Shown: one piece after another, positions 1 to 7,446 of the stretch
Position numbering within the stretch: the stretch's first letter is position 1
Layout of the letters: every line of letters starts with the position of its first letter
DNA from: Gammaproteobacteria bacterium
GTDB lineage: Bacteria; Pseudomonadota; Gammaproteobacteria; Burkholderiales; Nitrosomonadaceae
Length of the DNA: 64,000 nt
NCBI GenBank assembly: GCA_015709615.1
Contig: CP054179.1
Coordinates: forward strand, 2,790,001 to 2,854,000
Direction: 5' to 3'
The notes under the pieces: generated by a model
Seen by the model: the letters and a program-made list of their open reading frames with translations, nothing else
What the model was told of the DNA's origin: nothing
The model's database searches: none
Position numbers and translations under genes: made by a program

Positions 1-1
1 T

Positions 2-388
2 CTAGAGAATCTGAAACTGAATTACGCCACGACGATCAACCGCTTCCTAACACTGCAAATGAGCGGTGATCGCGATGCGGGCAAAATTCTGTCACAACTG
101 CGCAAAAGTTTTTTTCAGCGCGCCGAGCCCGATCCGGCAGCGCTGGAGAAAGGATTGAAGATATTACAGCACAGCGATTTGCGCGACTGTGTCGGTGATA
201 TCCGTCAACCGGTTTTGATCATGCATGGTGACAATGACGTGATTACACACCCGGCGGCAGCTGGCTGGATGCACCAGCAATTGCCGCAGTCGCAATATGT
301 GAAGTTTGAACACTGCGGCCATGCGCCGTTTTTATCGTACCCCGAACAATTTGTAGCACATCTTAATGATTTCAGAACAAATTCTTGA
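2..388 (+). CDS. bioH: BioH, pimeloyl-ACP methyl ester esterase (3' part)
   Basis: This is the C-terminal part of an alpha/beta hydrolase; the reading frame is open from base 2, so the start lies outside the window. BioH removes the methyl ester from pimeloyl-ACP and so ends the disguised fatty-acid phase of biotin synthesis. Visible are the late acidic residue region (VLIMHGDNDVITHP) and the catalytic histidine near the end in the motif CGHAPFLS; the nucleophile serine is in the missing part. The 3' end overlaps bioC by 23 bp, and bioD follows, so the assignment rests on both the hydrolase motifs and a bioHCD operon. Another alpha/beta hydrolase would be unlikely here. Confidence 0.88.
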   Translation, partial: LENLKLNYATTINRFLTLQMSGDRDAGKILSQLRKSFFQRAEPDPAALEKGLKILQHSDLRDCVGDIRQPVLIMHGDNDVITHPAAAGWMHQQLPQSQYVKFEHCGHAPFLSYPEQFVAHLNDFRTNS

Positions 389-1244
389 CAAGAAACAACT
401 GCGCGCCTCGTTTGAACGCGCCGCCAGCAGCTATGACCAGGCGGCGGTGTTGCAGCGCGAGATCAGCAACCGCATGCTGGCGCGCCTGGAATATATCAAA
501 TACCAGCCGGATGTGATTCTCGATGCCGGCAGCGGCACCGGTTACGGCACGCAGCAATTGGCTAAACGCTATCCACAAAGCCGTTTGATCGCATTCGATA
601 TCGCCTGGACGATGCTCACGCACGCGCGCCCGAACACCGCTTGGTGGCAACGTTTGCTGCCGTTGCAGCAGCGCGGTGACTACGTATGCGGCGATATCGA
701 GCAACTGCCGTTCAAGAACGAAAGCGTCGGTCTGATCTGGTCGAACCTTGCGCTGCAATGGTGCAACGACCTGGATCGCACCTTTGCTGAAATGCATCGC
801 ATACTGCGCGCCGACGGGCTACTGATGTTCAGCACCTTCGGTCCGGATACGCTGAAGGAATTGCGCCAGTCGTTCGCGCATATCGACGGCTACCAGCACG
901 TCAACCGCTTCGTCGACATGCACGACATCGGCGATCTGCTGCTGAACAACCGTTTTTCCACCCCGGTGATGGATATGGAATACATCACGCTGACGTACGA
1001 CGACGTGATCGGCGTTATGCGCGATCTCAAAGCCATCGGCGCGCATAACGTGACGCAGGGGCGGCGGCAGGGGTTGATGGGTAAGCGTCAGTGGCGGCAG
1101 GCACTCGATGCCTATGAAACCCTGCGCCGCGACGGCAAGCTGCCAGCCACATTTGAAGTGGTGTACGGACATGCCTGGAAACCTTTCGACCCGCGTTCGA
1201 TTCTGACGCCGGAAACCCGGCGGCAATTGGGGCTGCCGCCTTAA
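366..1244 (+). CDS. bioC: BioC, malonyl-ACP O-methyltransferase
   Basis: SAM-dependent methyltransferase of 292 residues that methylates malonyl-ACP so that it can enter fatty-acid elongation as a disguised primer for pimelate. The SAM-binding glycine-rich motif ILDAGSGTGYG sits at about residues 51-61, followed by an acidic strand end (LIAFDIAWTML) and the post-I motif LIWSNLALQWCND typical of BioC. Its ATG lies inside the bioH gene, giving a 23-bp overlap and probable translational coupling. bioD begins one base after its stop codon. Length fits the family. Confidence 0.95.
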   Translation: MISEQILDKKQLRASFERAASSYDQAAVLQREISNRMLARLEYIKYQPDVILDAGSGTGYGTQQLAKRYPQSRLIAFDIAWTMLTHARPNTAWWQRLLPLQQRGDYVCGDIEQLPFKNESVGLIWSNLALQWCNDLDRTFAEMHRILRADGLLMFSTFGPDTLKELRQSFAHIDGYQHVNRFVDMHDIGDLLLNNRFSTPVMDMEYITLTYDDVIGVMRDLKAIGAHNVTQGRRQGLMGKRQWRQALDAYETLRRDGKLPATFEVVYGHAWKPFDPRSILTPETRRQLGLPP

Positions 1245-1245
1245 T

Positions 1246-1926
1246 ATGGCGCAAGGCTACTTCGTTACCGGCACCGATACCGGCGCCGGTAAAACTACCG
1301 TCAGTTGCGCGCTGTTACGGGCTTTTGCCGCGCAAGGCAAAAAGGTTGTGGGCATGAAGCCGGTAGTGGCCGGTAGTGAAAACGGCCGCTGGCACGATGT
1401 CGAGCAACTGATCGCCGCCAGCAACATCAGCGCCGCGCGCCAACACGTCAACCCCTACGCTTTCGATCCCCCGGTCTCACCGCATATCGCCGCGCAACAA
1501 GCCGGTGTCGACATCGATCTTGCCGTCATTCAACACGCTTACCAAGCGCTCAGCAGTCAGGCGGATATCGTCATCGTCGAAGGCGCAGGCGGTTTCCTGG
1601 TGCCGTTCAATGCGCAGCAAACCGGCGCCGATCTGGCGCGCGCGTTAAATCTTCCGGTGATTTTGGTGGTCGGTATGCGCCTCGGTTGTCTGAATCACGC
1701 CTTGCTGACCGCGCAAGCGATCCGCGCTGCCGGTTTGCCGTTGGCGGGTTGGGTGGCGAATGGTATCGATCAGCAGATGCGGGTGCTGGAAGAAAATATT
1801 GCGATGTTGAAGCAGCGGCTGGAGGGGCCGTTGCTGGGAGTAAATCCGTTTACCGATGGAACGGAAAGTCAACAACCGTCCGGTTTGCTGAATATCCTCA
1901 AGCTAGAGGCAAATAATTGCTTGTAA
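1246..1926 (+). CDS. bioD: BioD, dethiobiotin synthetase
   Basis: ATP-dependent dethiobiotin synthetase, 226 residues, which closes the ureido ring of 7,8-diaminopelargonic acid with CO2 in the penultimate step of biotin synthesis. The P-loop GTDTGAGKTT is at residues 9-18, the substrate-binding MKPVVAGSE follows, and the motif VEGAGGFLVPF lies near residue 107. It is the third gene of the bioHCD run, starting one base downstream of bioC. No terminator hairpin was seen directly after its stop codon. Confidence 0.95.
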   Translation: MAQGYFVTGTDTGAGKTTVSCALLRAFAAQGKKVVGMKPVVAGSENGRWHDVEQLIAASNISAARQHVNPYAFDPPVSPHIAAQQAGVDIDLAVIQHAYQALSSQADIVIVEGAGGFLVPFNAQQTGADLARALNLPVILVVGMRLGCLNHALLTAQAIRAAGLPLAGWVANGIDQQMRVLEENIAMLKQRLEGPLLGVNPFTDGTESQQPSGLLNILKLEANNCL

Positions 1927-1974
1927 AACAATATTCTAATCGGCACTTGATTCAATCGGAAAAACGGAGAATAC

Positions 1975-2004
1975 TTGACAACCGCTTGCAAACGGTTCGA
2001 TAAG
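1975..2004 (+). promoter_or_regulatory. TTGACA box overlapped by an 18-bp near-palindrome
   Basis: The 276 bases between bioD and the next gene hold a consensus-like TTGACA at 1975-1980. It is followed at once by AACCG-C-TTGCAA-A-CGGTT (1980-1997), a palindrome with one unpaired position, the kind of symmetry used by dimeric repressors such as the LacI/GalR family. A -10 box is weak (CGATAA or GATAAG near 1998-2004). The distance to the next start codon (2203) is about 200 bases, so the target gene is uncertain. No other feature was seen in this gap. Confidence 0.3.
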
Positions 2005-2202
2005 TTTTGATCGTTTCGTTGCAGTGGGAGTATAAAGCCGATGACGCTTACTATCTGCTTTAGCAGGCGCGCATTGGGAGCAAAACAGATGAAGTGTCTT
2101 ATTATTTTCAGATGTTTTGCTCATGCTCTGAATTTGAGTGCCAATGTTGTTGCCGCTGGCTTCTAAATTGGCTCGATCGATAATAAAAAAAGGAACAATA
2201 CT

Positions 2203-2766
2203 ATGTTACATACGCTTACTCATACAGTTGTACGTCTAGCCGCTGCTTTGATGATTACCGGGGGCGTCAGCTTGTCGGCTTATGCATTCCCAATTGCTGC
2301 GCCTGGTACAGAAGGACTTAAAGTATTTGCCACGGGCGGGGAAATCATCGCAACCTATGAAGGAAACTCGGCTGCATTCAGCAACGATCTATACCTGGGT
2401 TCTACTTTTATTTTTAATAACCACACCACACCGGTCGGCACTTCAGTAAGTTTAGGGACTTTCGCCGCAGGAACTGAGTTGCTGTTTCGTATGCATGTCA
2501 ACAATACCGGCGATGACTTCTTTACCGGACCGGACAGTCTGAATCCCGACGGTCACGAGCACGCCCGGGTACAATCCGACTGGCTTCCGCATACAACGCT
2601 GGTCAGCTTCGAAGATCTTTATAACGGACCATTTGACTACAACGATTTAAGTTTCTCATTCACCAACACGGTAGCTGCTGTGCCTGAGCCGGAAACCTAT
2701 GCCATGTTACTGGCAGGATTGGGGTTGATAGGCTATTTTGCGCGTCGCAGGAAACAAAATAGCTAG
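2203..2766 (+). CDS. PEP-CTERM sorting-signal protein with DUF4114-like domain
   Basis: Exported protein of 187 residues. It has an N-terminal signal peptide ending near SAYAF, a body with the pattern LVSFEDLYNGPFDYNDLSFSF that matches the DUF4114 type, and a C-terminal exosortase tripartite signal: VPEPETYAM, a hydrophobic helix, and the basic tail FARRRKQNS. Such proteins are cut and anchored at the cell surface by an exosortase/archaeosortase system, usually in exopolysaccharide-producing bacteria; the exosortase itself is not in this window. An A-rich tract with AAAAAAAGGAAC stands just before the ATG as ribosome binding site. A strong terminator follows. Its ligand or role is unknown. 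Confidence 0.85.
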   Translation: MLHTLTHTVVRLAAALMITGGVSLSAYAFPIAAPGTEGLKVFATGGEIIATYEGNSAAFSNDLYLGSTFIFNNHTTPVGTSVSLGTFAAGTELLFRMHVNNTGDDFFTGPDSLNPDGHEHARVQSDWLPHTTLVSFEDLYNGPFDYNDLSFSFTNTVAAVPEPETYAMLLAGLGLIGYFARRRKQNS

Positions 2767-2793
2767 AATAACAAACTGATCTAATTGAGATAG

Positions 2794-2821
2794 CCCCGTT
2801 AAAGTAACGGGGTTATTTTTT
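2794..2821 (+). terminator. Rho-independent terminator after PEP-CTERM gene
   Basis: Perfect 8-bp stem CCCCGTTA (2794-2801) / TAACGGGG (2805-2812) with a 3-nt loop, followed by a T-rich run. It lies 28 bases after the stop of the upstream surface-protein gene and overlaps the approach to the next gene. Confidence 0.85.
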
Positions 2822-2842
2822 AATGACACTGCAAAATGGTTT

Positions 2843-3139
2843 ATGTCTCAAAATACCCCGCAAAACTGGTCCCGCCATGTCACCGAAACCAGCGACGCTC
2901 TCGATCTCGAGCCCGGTGTTTTTACTTGGAACGATCCGTATGAAATCGCATTGTCGTTGAAGCATTCCGCCGATAGTAGCGAGCGGCGCAAGGCGGAGCC
3001 GTTTGTGTCGGCGATGTCGATGCTGAATTTTTACATCAACCGGGCGGGGAAGCATTTGTCTGCGCAGCAGCGCGAGGTGCTGGAAAAGACCAAGGATGAG
3101 CTGCGCGCATTGTATGGAAAGCCGCGCCACGGTGGCTAA
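2843..3139 (+). CDS. DUF3175 family protein
   Basis: Small protein of 98 residues that I recognise as DUF3175 from the run VTETSDALDLEPGVF near the N-terminus and the core FVSAMSMLNFYINRAGKHL near residues 54-72. It has no signal peptide or membrane segment, is rich in charged residues, and ends in a basic tail. The function of the family is unknown to me. It stands alone between a terminator and the next unrelated gene. No clear Shine-Dalgarno sequence precedes its ATG, so the start is inferred from the conserved N-terminus. Confidence 0.8.
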   Translation: MSQNTPQNWSRHVTETSDALDLEPGVFTWNDPYEIALSLKHSADSSERRKAEPFVSAMSMLNFYINRAGKHLSAQQREVLEKTKDELRALYGKPRHGG

Positions 3140-3241
3140 TTTACTGCTCCTGCGGCGGTCGCGTAGCTTTTTTTGATTCAGCCTGTCACAATCTGCAATT
3201 TCTTTTCGCCATCATTTGTTAATCCGTTCATCTTTTTGCCT

Positions 3242-3880
3242 ATGAGTTACCTCGATTTAACCGACCATCAATTGAATCCCATCAGTCATTGGGAGCGGCC
3301 GCTGGATACGGCGAGCATCCCGCTGGCACGCGATCTGGCGCTATTCGATCAGAACGGTTACGACCTGACCGATCTCGAACAGCGCTATGCCGAAGCCAAC
3401 GGGACGCAAGCACATTCGCACCGGGAGCACCATCATGCATTGAAAGCGCCGTGGTTCACGCAACCGGACCGGGTCGAAGGCGCGGTGCTGAATCACAGTT
3501 TGCTGTTTGAGCGCAAAGGGTATGCCGGGGAAGCGTTGCAACAATTGCAGCACTGGGCGAAAGCCAATCCGCTGATCTACAAGATCATCCGCATCCGTCC
3601 GAAATGGGGACTCGATTTTAGCATCGACTACGCCGACCGCGGCGGCAATGTATTCGAAGTGCTGCACTGGGAATACGACGGTTTCGACTACGCCGAAGTC
3701 GAAGACCGCAAGCAGGAACTGGAACCGAGATTCGCCGCCATCGACTGGGACGATGCCGCCGCCAGCATCTTGAAACAAAAAGACCAATGGCACCATCTCG
3801 ACTTCTTCGCGCAAAGCGACTGGAAGTGTAGCTACTTCGGCATCGTCAAGGAACGCTTCAAAATGGTGATTTGGGAGTAG
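3242..3880 (+). CDS. Hypothetical protein, soluble, 212 residues
   Basis: I do not recognise a named family. The protein is soluble and rich in Trp, His and Asp, with a histidine cluster SHREHHHALKAPWF about a third of the way in and a conserved-looking stretch KIIRIRPKWGLDFSIDYADR near the middle. The ATG at 3242 (MSYLDLTDHQ) is preferred to an earlier in-frame start at 3173, because the extra 23 residues look like untranslated hydrophobic noise. It has no signal peptide after this start. Neighbours do not suggest a pathway. Confidence 0.7.
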   Translation: MSYLDLTDHQLNPISHWERPLDTASIPLARDLALFDQNGYDLTDLEQRYAEANGTQAHSHREHHHALKAPWFTQPDRVEGAVLNHSLLFERKGYAGEALQQLQHWAKANPLIYKIIRIRPKWGLDFSIDYADRGGNVFEVLHWEYDGFDYAEVEDRKQELEPRFAAIDWDDAAASILKQKDQWHHLDFFAQSDWKCSYFGIVKERFKMVIWE

Positions 3881-4093
3881 AAGCCTGTTGAGTCGGCGAT
3901 GAAAGATTGCCGGCGTTGTAATGACGCGTTCTTGTTAATTCAGAGTCGATAATGACACCCCCAAAAATAGTACAACTCGCCTATAAAAAAAGTAGAACCG
4001 CTCTATGGTTCCCAAATATAATGCAAGGTACTATTTTCTTATGGGATAGTTCTATTAATCATTACTTAATGACGTAACTCGCCGGAGGGCATC

Positions 4094-4795
4094 ATGACAA
4101 AAAAAATCAAATTGGCAAGTGCAGTTGTAGGTTTACTAGGGTTGGCGGTATTGCCGTCGGTTGCATCGGCTGGTTTAAGCGATCATAGTTTTGCTTGGAC
4201 GCACGGCATCGGCAGCGCGCAATTGGTGCTGAACGGTAGTACGACTTTAACGGCGACCAACCGCGGTTGGGTTGATGAATTTGGTGTTAACAATTTCGGC
4301 AGCGCGACAGGAAACTATATCGTAGGGACTTGCGGTTCGTCCGATTCGTGCAGTGGAAGCGACACGTTCGCAAATAACTACTTTGCATTCGATCTTCATG
4401 GAATTACCGGCGCTACCAGCGCGGTGTTGAATTTGTATCAACCGGCAGTCGGCGAGAATGGCGGCGCGGATGGCGGTTTTCTGAGCCAATCGGCTGCATT
4501 GGTGTATACCTTGTTCGATGTTTCGGGTAACCCTTTAACCGATTCCGGTCTTGGAATTTTTGGTGATCTGGCATCCGGTGTTTCTTACGCTTCGATTGCG
4601 ATTGGTTCATCGAGCAATGGCAATATCGTATCGATTCCACTGAACGCAGCAGCTGTTTCTGCAATCAATGGCACAGACACTTTCTTTATCGGCGGCACAA
4701 TCAGTCCGGTGCCTGAACCTGCCACTTACGGCATGTTGTTAGCTGGTTTGGGATTGCTGGGATTCACGGTTCGCCGTAGAAATCAGGCAGCTTAA
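4094..4795 (+). CDS. PEP-CTERM sorting-signal protein
   Basis: Exported protein of 233 residues. The signal peptide (MTKKIKLASAVVGLLGLAVL, cut near SVASAG) is followed by a Gly/Ser/Asn-rich, probably beta-sheet body with one CGSSDSC pair, and the C-terminus carries PVPEPATYGM, a hydrophobic helix and a basic tail VRRRNQAA. This is a substrate for exosortase processing. The ATG has a strong Shine-Dalgarno sequence (CCGGAGGG, 7 bases upstream). It is the second such protein within 2 kb, with an unrelated body, so the two are not a simple duplication. A hairpin terminator follows at 4925. Confidence 0.88.
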   Translation: MTKKIKLASAVVGLLGLAVLPSVASAGLSDHSFAWTHGIGSAQLVLNGSTTLTATNRGWVDEFGVNNFGSATGNYIVGTCGSSDSCSGSDTFANNYFAFDLHGITGATSAVLNLYQPAVGENGGADGGFLSQSAALVYTLFDVSGNPLTDSGLGIFGDLASGVSYASIAIGSSSNGNIVSIPLNAAAVSAINGTDTFFIGGTISPVPEPATYGMLLAGLGLLGFTVRRRNQAA

Positions 4796-4924
4796 TTTTC
4801 AATCGGATGCTGCTGGAGAAGTCTGGTGGCATCCATCAAGGTATCTGCATCACATCAGGTATATTTCAAACCGGCCGTTGACCAATGACCCAGTCAGCCG
4901 CAACCGCAAAAAACACTGATCGAA

Positions 4925-4949
4925 TAGCCAGAAATGGCTAATTCTTTTT
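4925..4949 (+). terminator. Probable terminator after second PEP-CTERM gene
   Basis: Stem TAGCCA (4925-4930) / TGGCTA (4935-4940) around a GAAA tetraloop, followed by ATTCTTTTTG. The stem is short but has a stable loop and a T tract. It lies 130 bases after the stop codon, in a 264-base intergenic stretch where nothing else was seen. Confidence 0.55.
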
Positions 4950-5059
4950 GCTTTTATTGAAGAAAAAGTTCCGCCAAGGATATTTTTATCCGGACTGAAC
5001 TAATCGAAAACAATGCACTCATACATCGCTTTCGATTTTTCAAAGCCGAGCAAGAAGAA

Positions 5060-5641
5060 ATGTTCTACAAAGAGGCTCTTAGTCTTATCGCCATCGTGAT
5101 CACGTTTGCTGCGTTCATTCCCTACATCCGGGAAATTTTCCGTGGATCGGTCAAGCCGCATATTTTTTCCTGGGTGATTTGGGGTGCGACCACGCTGCTG
5201 ATTTTTCTGGCGCAACTGGAAGACAATGGCGGAGCGGGTACGTGGCCGATCGGGGTGTCAGCGACCATCACGATATTCATCGCTTATCTGGCCTACACGA
5301 AGCGCGCGGACGTGACTATTACGCGCACCGACTGGTTGTTTTTTGCTACGGCACTGTTGTCGCTGCCGCTGTGGTACTGGACATCCGATCCGCTGTGGGC
5401 GGTGGTGTTGCTGACCGCGATCGATGTCGCCGGATTTGGTCCGACGGTCCGAAAAGCGTATCAATTTCCGTATTCGGAATCTTTGCTGTTTTTCGCCTTG
5501 TTTACGTTGCGCAATGTGCTGGTGATGCTGGCGCTGGAGAATCTTTCCGTGACTACGCTGTTGTTCCCGGCTGTGATGCTGGTGATTTGCGTATTCATGA
5601 TTACCATGATCGCTTATCGCAGACGGGTTGTGGTAGCGTAA
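5060..5641 (+). CDS. Multi-pass membrane protein, unknown function
   Basis: Integral inner-membrane protein of 193 residues with about six to seven hydrophobic segments and short loops. The first part (LIAIVITFAAFIPYIREIF, then PHIFSWVIWGATTLLIFLAQ) resembles the second half (VVLLTAIDVAGFGPTVRKAY), an arrangement that recalls the duplicated three-helix PQ-loop/SWEET fold with a Pro-containing helix in each half. I offer that only as a resemblance. The gene sits alone, about 100 bases before a DUF4177 gene. A GAGCAAGAAGAA stretch precedes the ATG. Confidence 0.65.
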   Translation: MFYKEALSLIAIVITFAAFIPYIREIFRGSVKPHIFSWVIWGATTLLIFLAQLEDNGGAGTWPIGVSATITIFIAYLAYTKRADVTITRTDWLFFATALLSLPLWYWTSDPLWAVVLLTAIDVAGFGPTVRKAYQFPYSESLLFFALFTLRNVLVMLALENLSVTTLLFPAVMLVICVFMITMIAYRRRVVVA

Positions 5642-5740
5642 TACGCTGCGCATTGGAATCCGCCGCGCAACACCGGTCACCCCGGTTGCGCTAAACTGCG
5701 CCGTTGATTGAAACAATCCCACATTTAAAGAGGAGCGGCA

Positions 5741-5953
5741 ATGGCTTATAAGGAGTACAAAGTGCTGTACGTGACGGAAGGCGGATTGGGGACGATTATT
5801 CTGGGCGCTTCCGGAATTCCGGTCAAACGCCTGGAAGCGACGCTCAATAAGGAAGCGGCGGATGGCTGGACATTGGTGTTTCAGTTTGTTGAGCAGAAGC
5901 GGTTTTTATTGTTCTGGAGGCGGGAAGCGGTGATCATCACGCTGGCGCGCTGA
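5741..5953 (+). CDS. DUF4177-like small protein
   Basis: Protein of 70 residues beginning MAYKEYKVLYVTEG and ending with the strand pattern EAVIITLAR. The pattern of a short beta strand, a helix (RLEATLNKEAADGWTLV) and a C-terminal strand is that of DUF4177 proteins, in which the phrase LN-x-x-x-x-x-GW is common. No export signal. The start codon follows a perfect AAGAGGAG ribosome binding site. A TM2-domain gene begins 19 bases after its stop, so the two probably form one transcript. Function unknown. Confidence 0.75.
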   Translation: MAYKEYKVLYVTEGGLGTIILGASGIPVKRLEATLNKEAADGWTLVFQFVEQKRFLLFWRREAVIITLAR

Positions 5954-5972
5954 ACTCTAAAACGGGTGGCAC

Positions 5973-6368
5973 ATGAGCATCGCGAGGAAAAGCAAGGAAA
6001 CCATCCAGGAGGATGAGGAGCGCATCAGAAGATGGGTGCGCGAATTGCCGGACGATAAGCGGTTGCAATTTTTCCAACAAACCGAACAAGCGCTGAAAGA
6101 TCCAGATACGTATGCGGTGCTGAATTATTTGTTCATTGCCGGACTGCATCATTTTTATCTGGGAAAATGGCTGCGCGGCTGCATTAATCTGAGTGTTTTT
6201 ATTACCGGTGCGGTTTTATTGTTCACCAATCTCACCGGTATCGGTTTGCTGCTGCTGATTGGAGTCACCGTGATCGAACTGAAGGATTTGTTTTATTCGC
6301 AGCTCGTGGTTCAGGATTACAATAACGGCGTGATGGAAAAAATTTACCACAGCCTGACCGGAAACTGA
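5973..6368 (+). CDS. TM2 domain membrane protein
   Basis: Protein of 131 residues. A charged, helical cytoplasmic N-terminus (about residues 1-48) is followed by two close membrane helices (roughly 48-66 and 70-92), with the TM2-type phrase GLHHFYLGKWLRGCINL between them, matching the usual G-x-H-x-FYLG motif. TM2 proteins have no general known biochemical role. The C-terminal 35 residues are soluble. It is likely co-transcribed with the DUF4177 gene 19 bases upstream. Confidence 0.78.
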   Translation: MSIARKSKETIQEDEERIRRWVRELPDDKRLQFFQQTEQALKDPDTYAVLNYLFIAGLHHFYLGKWLRGCINLSVFITGAVLLFTNLTGIGLLLLIGVTVIELKDLFYSQLVVQDYNNGVMEKIYHSLTGN

Positions 6369-6445
6369 GCAAACCGGAGCCGAATTGTGTTTCCGCACAT
6401 TTCAGCCGGGCATTTAAAAATAACCACCTCATTGTCGAGCACATT

Positions 6446-6958
6446 ATGCACAAATGGCTGCGTTTAATCTTATCCGGGTTGGTTCTGGTGCCGTTGCTCG
6501 TATCCGTTTCTAGTGCCAATGCCGAGAAACTGTGGAATTGGCATTATGCGGGCAGCAAAATATCGGCCAGCGGAACATTTTCGACTACCGAGACCGCGGA
6601 TGATCAGGGTTATTATCAAATTCTCAGTATTGCCGGGCATCGCAATGGCGAACGCATCACCGGTCTGCATCCGACCGGCAAATGGATTCCTGGGAACGAG
6701 CCGTTTACGCTGGACAATTTAGTCCGTATCGATGCACAAGGACAGATCACACCGAAGGGATTCGGTTTCGCCACAGCCTCGGGCAACTACATCAATACTT
6801 TTTACGCCAGTTTCCTAGCCACGCCGGTGTACATGGAAGTGTTTGTCACGCCAACCACTTATAGCGAACTGCCAGTCAAATTTACTGCCACACCGTTTAC
6901 CGAGCCGGAAATCACGCTGGATACGCCGGCCGGTGAGCCGGGAAAAATGGATGATTAA
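6446..6958 (+). CDS. Exported hypothetical protein
   Basis: Protein of 170 residues with a clear signal peptide (MHKWLRLILSGLVLVPLLVS, cut near ANA-EK). The mature part begins with WNWHYAGSKISASGTFST and continues with YYQILSIAGHRNGERITGL and IPGNEPFTLDNLV, a repeat of beta strands I have seen mainly in secreted proteins of PEP-CTERM-producing bacteria, but this one has no C-terminal sorting motif. It should be periplasmic or secreted. A lipoprotein gene begins 15 bases after its stop, so the two are probably co-expressed. Function unknown. Confidence 0.7.
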   Translation: MHKWLRLILSGLVLVPLLVSVSSANAEKLWNWHYAGSKISASGTFSTTETADDQGYYQILSIAGHRNGERITGLHPTGKWIPGNEPFTLDNLVRIDAQGQITPKGFGFATASGNYINTFYASFLATPVYMEVFVTPTTYSELPVKFTATPFTEPEITLDTPAGEPGKMDD

Positions 6959-6973
6959 GGAATTCCGCAGCGC

Positions 6974-7423
6974 ATGAAAAAACTATTTTTACTCGTACTA
7001 ACCATACTGCTGATCGCATGTGCAACACCGGTTCACAACGATTTTGAGGGGCAGCGGAAGAAATGGCGGGAAGCGGATATCACGCACTACCGTTTTGAGT
7101 TGAACTTGATTTGTTTCTGCCCGTTCCGCCATCGCATGCCGTTGCAGATCGAAGTGCTGAACGGGCAGGCTGTCGTGATGAAAGATAATGCCGGCCACCC
7201 AATCATGGCAGCGGACAGCGACTATCGGCATTTTTCCCGTTACGCGACGTTCGACCATTTATTTGCCGAGCTGCAATCGAATTTAAGCGGCAAGGCGGAT
7301 AAGGTCGTGGCCGCTTATCATCCGGGCTACGGCTTTCCAACCCGGATCACCGTCGATCGCATCATAGGTGCCGCGGACGATGAACTGAGTCTGACGGTCT
7401 CCGCGTTTGAGCGGCTGCCTTAG
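6974..7423 (+). CDS. DUF6174-like lipoprotein
   Basis: Protein of 149 residues. The N-terminus is a lipoprotein signal (MKKLFLLVLTILLIACATP, lipobox LIAC with Cys16). The mature part follows the DUF6174 pattern: W-x-x-x-x-x-x-HYRFEL, a paired-cysteine element ICFCPF, a short turn with NGQAV, and the phrase YHPGYGFPTRITVDR followed by DDELSLTV. The two cysteines in ICFCPF could form a disulfide or bind metal. It lies downstream of another exported protein gene and convergent with the EAL-HDOD gene, 23 bases away. Function of the family is unknown. Confidence 0.78.
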   Translation: MKKLFLLVLTILLIACATPVHNDFEGQRKKWREADITHYRFELNLICFCPFRHRMPLQIEVLNGQAVVMKDNAGHPIMAADSDYRHFSRYATFDHLFAELQSNLSGKADKVVAAYHPGYGFPTRITVDRIIGAADDELSLTVSAFERLP

Positions 7424-7446
7424 TCGCAAGACTGATCCGGGTCGTT

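Noticed and set aside
372..797. Long open frame antisense to bioC
   Set aside because: It mirrors the codon pattern of bioC, whose motifs are complete on the plus strand; no protein family features of its own.
1936..2124. 62-codon frame on the minus strand after bioD
   Set aside because: No family features and no ribosome binding site; it covers the candidate promoter region.
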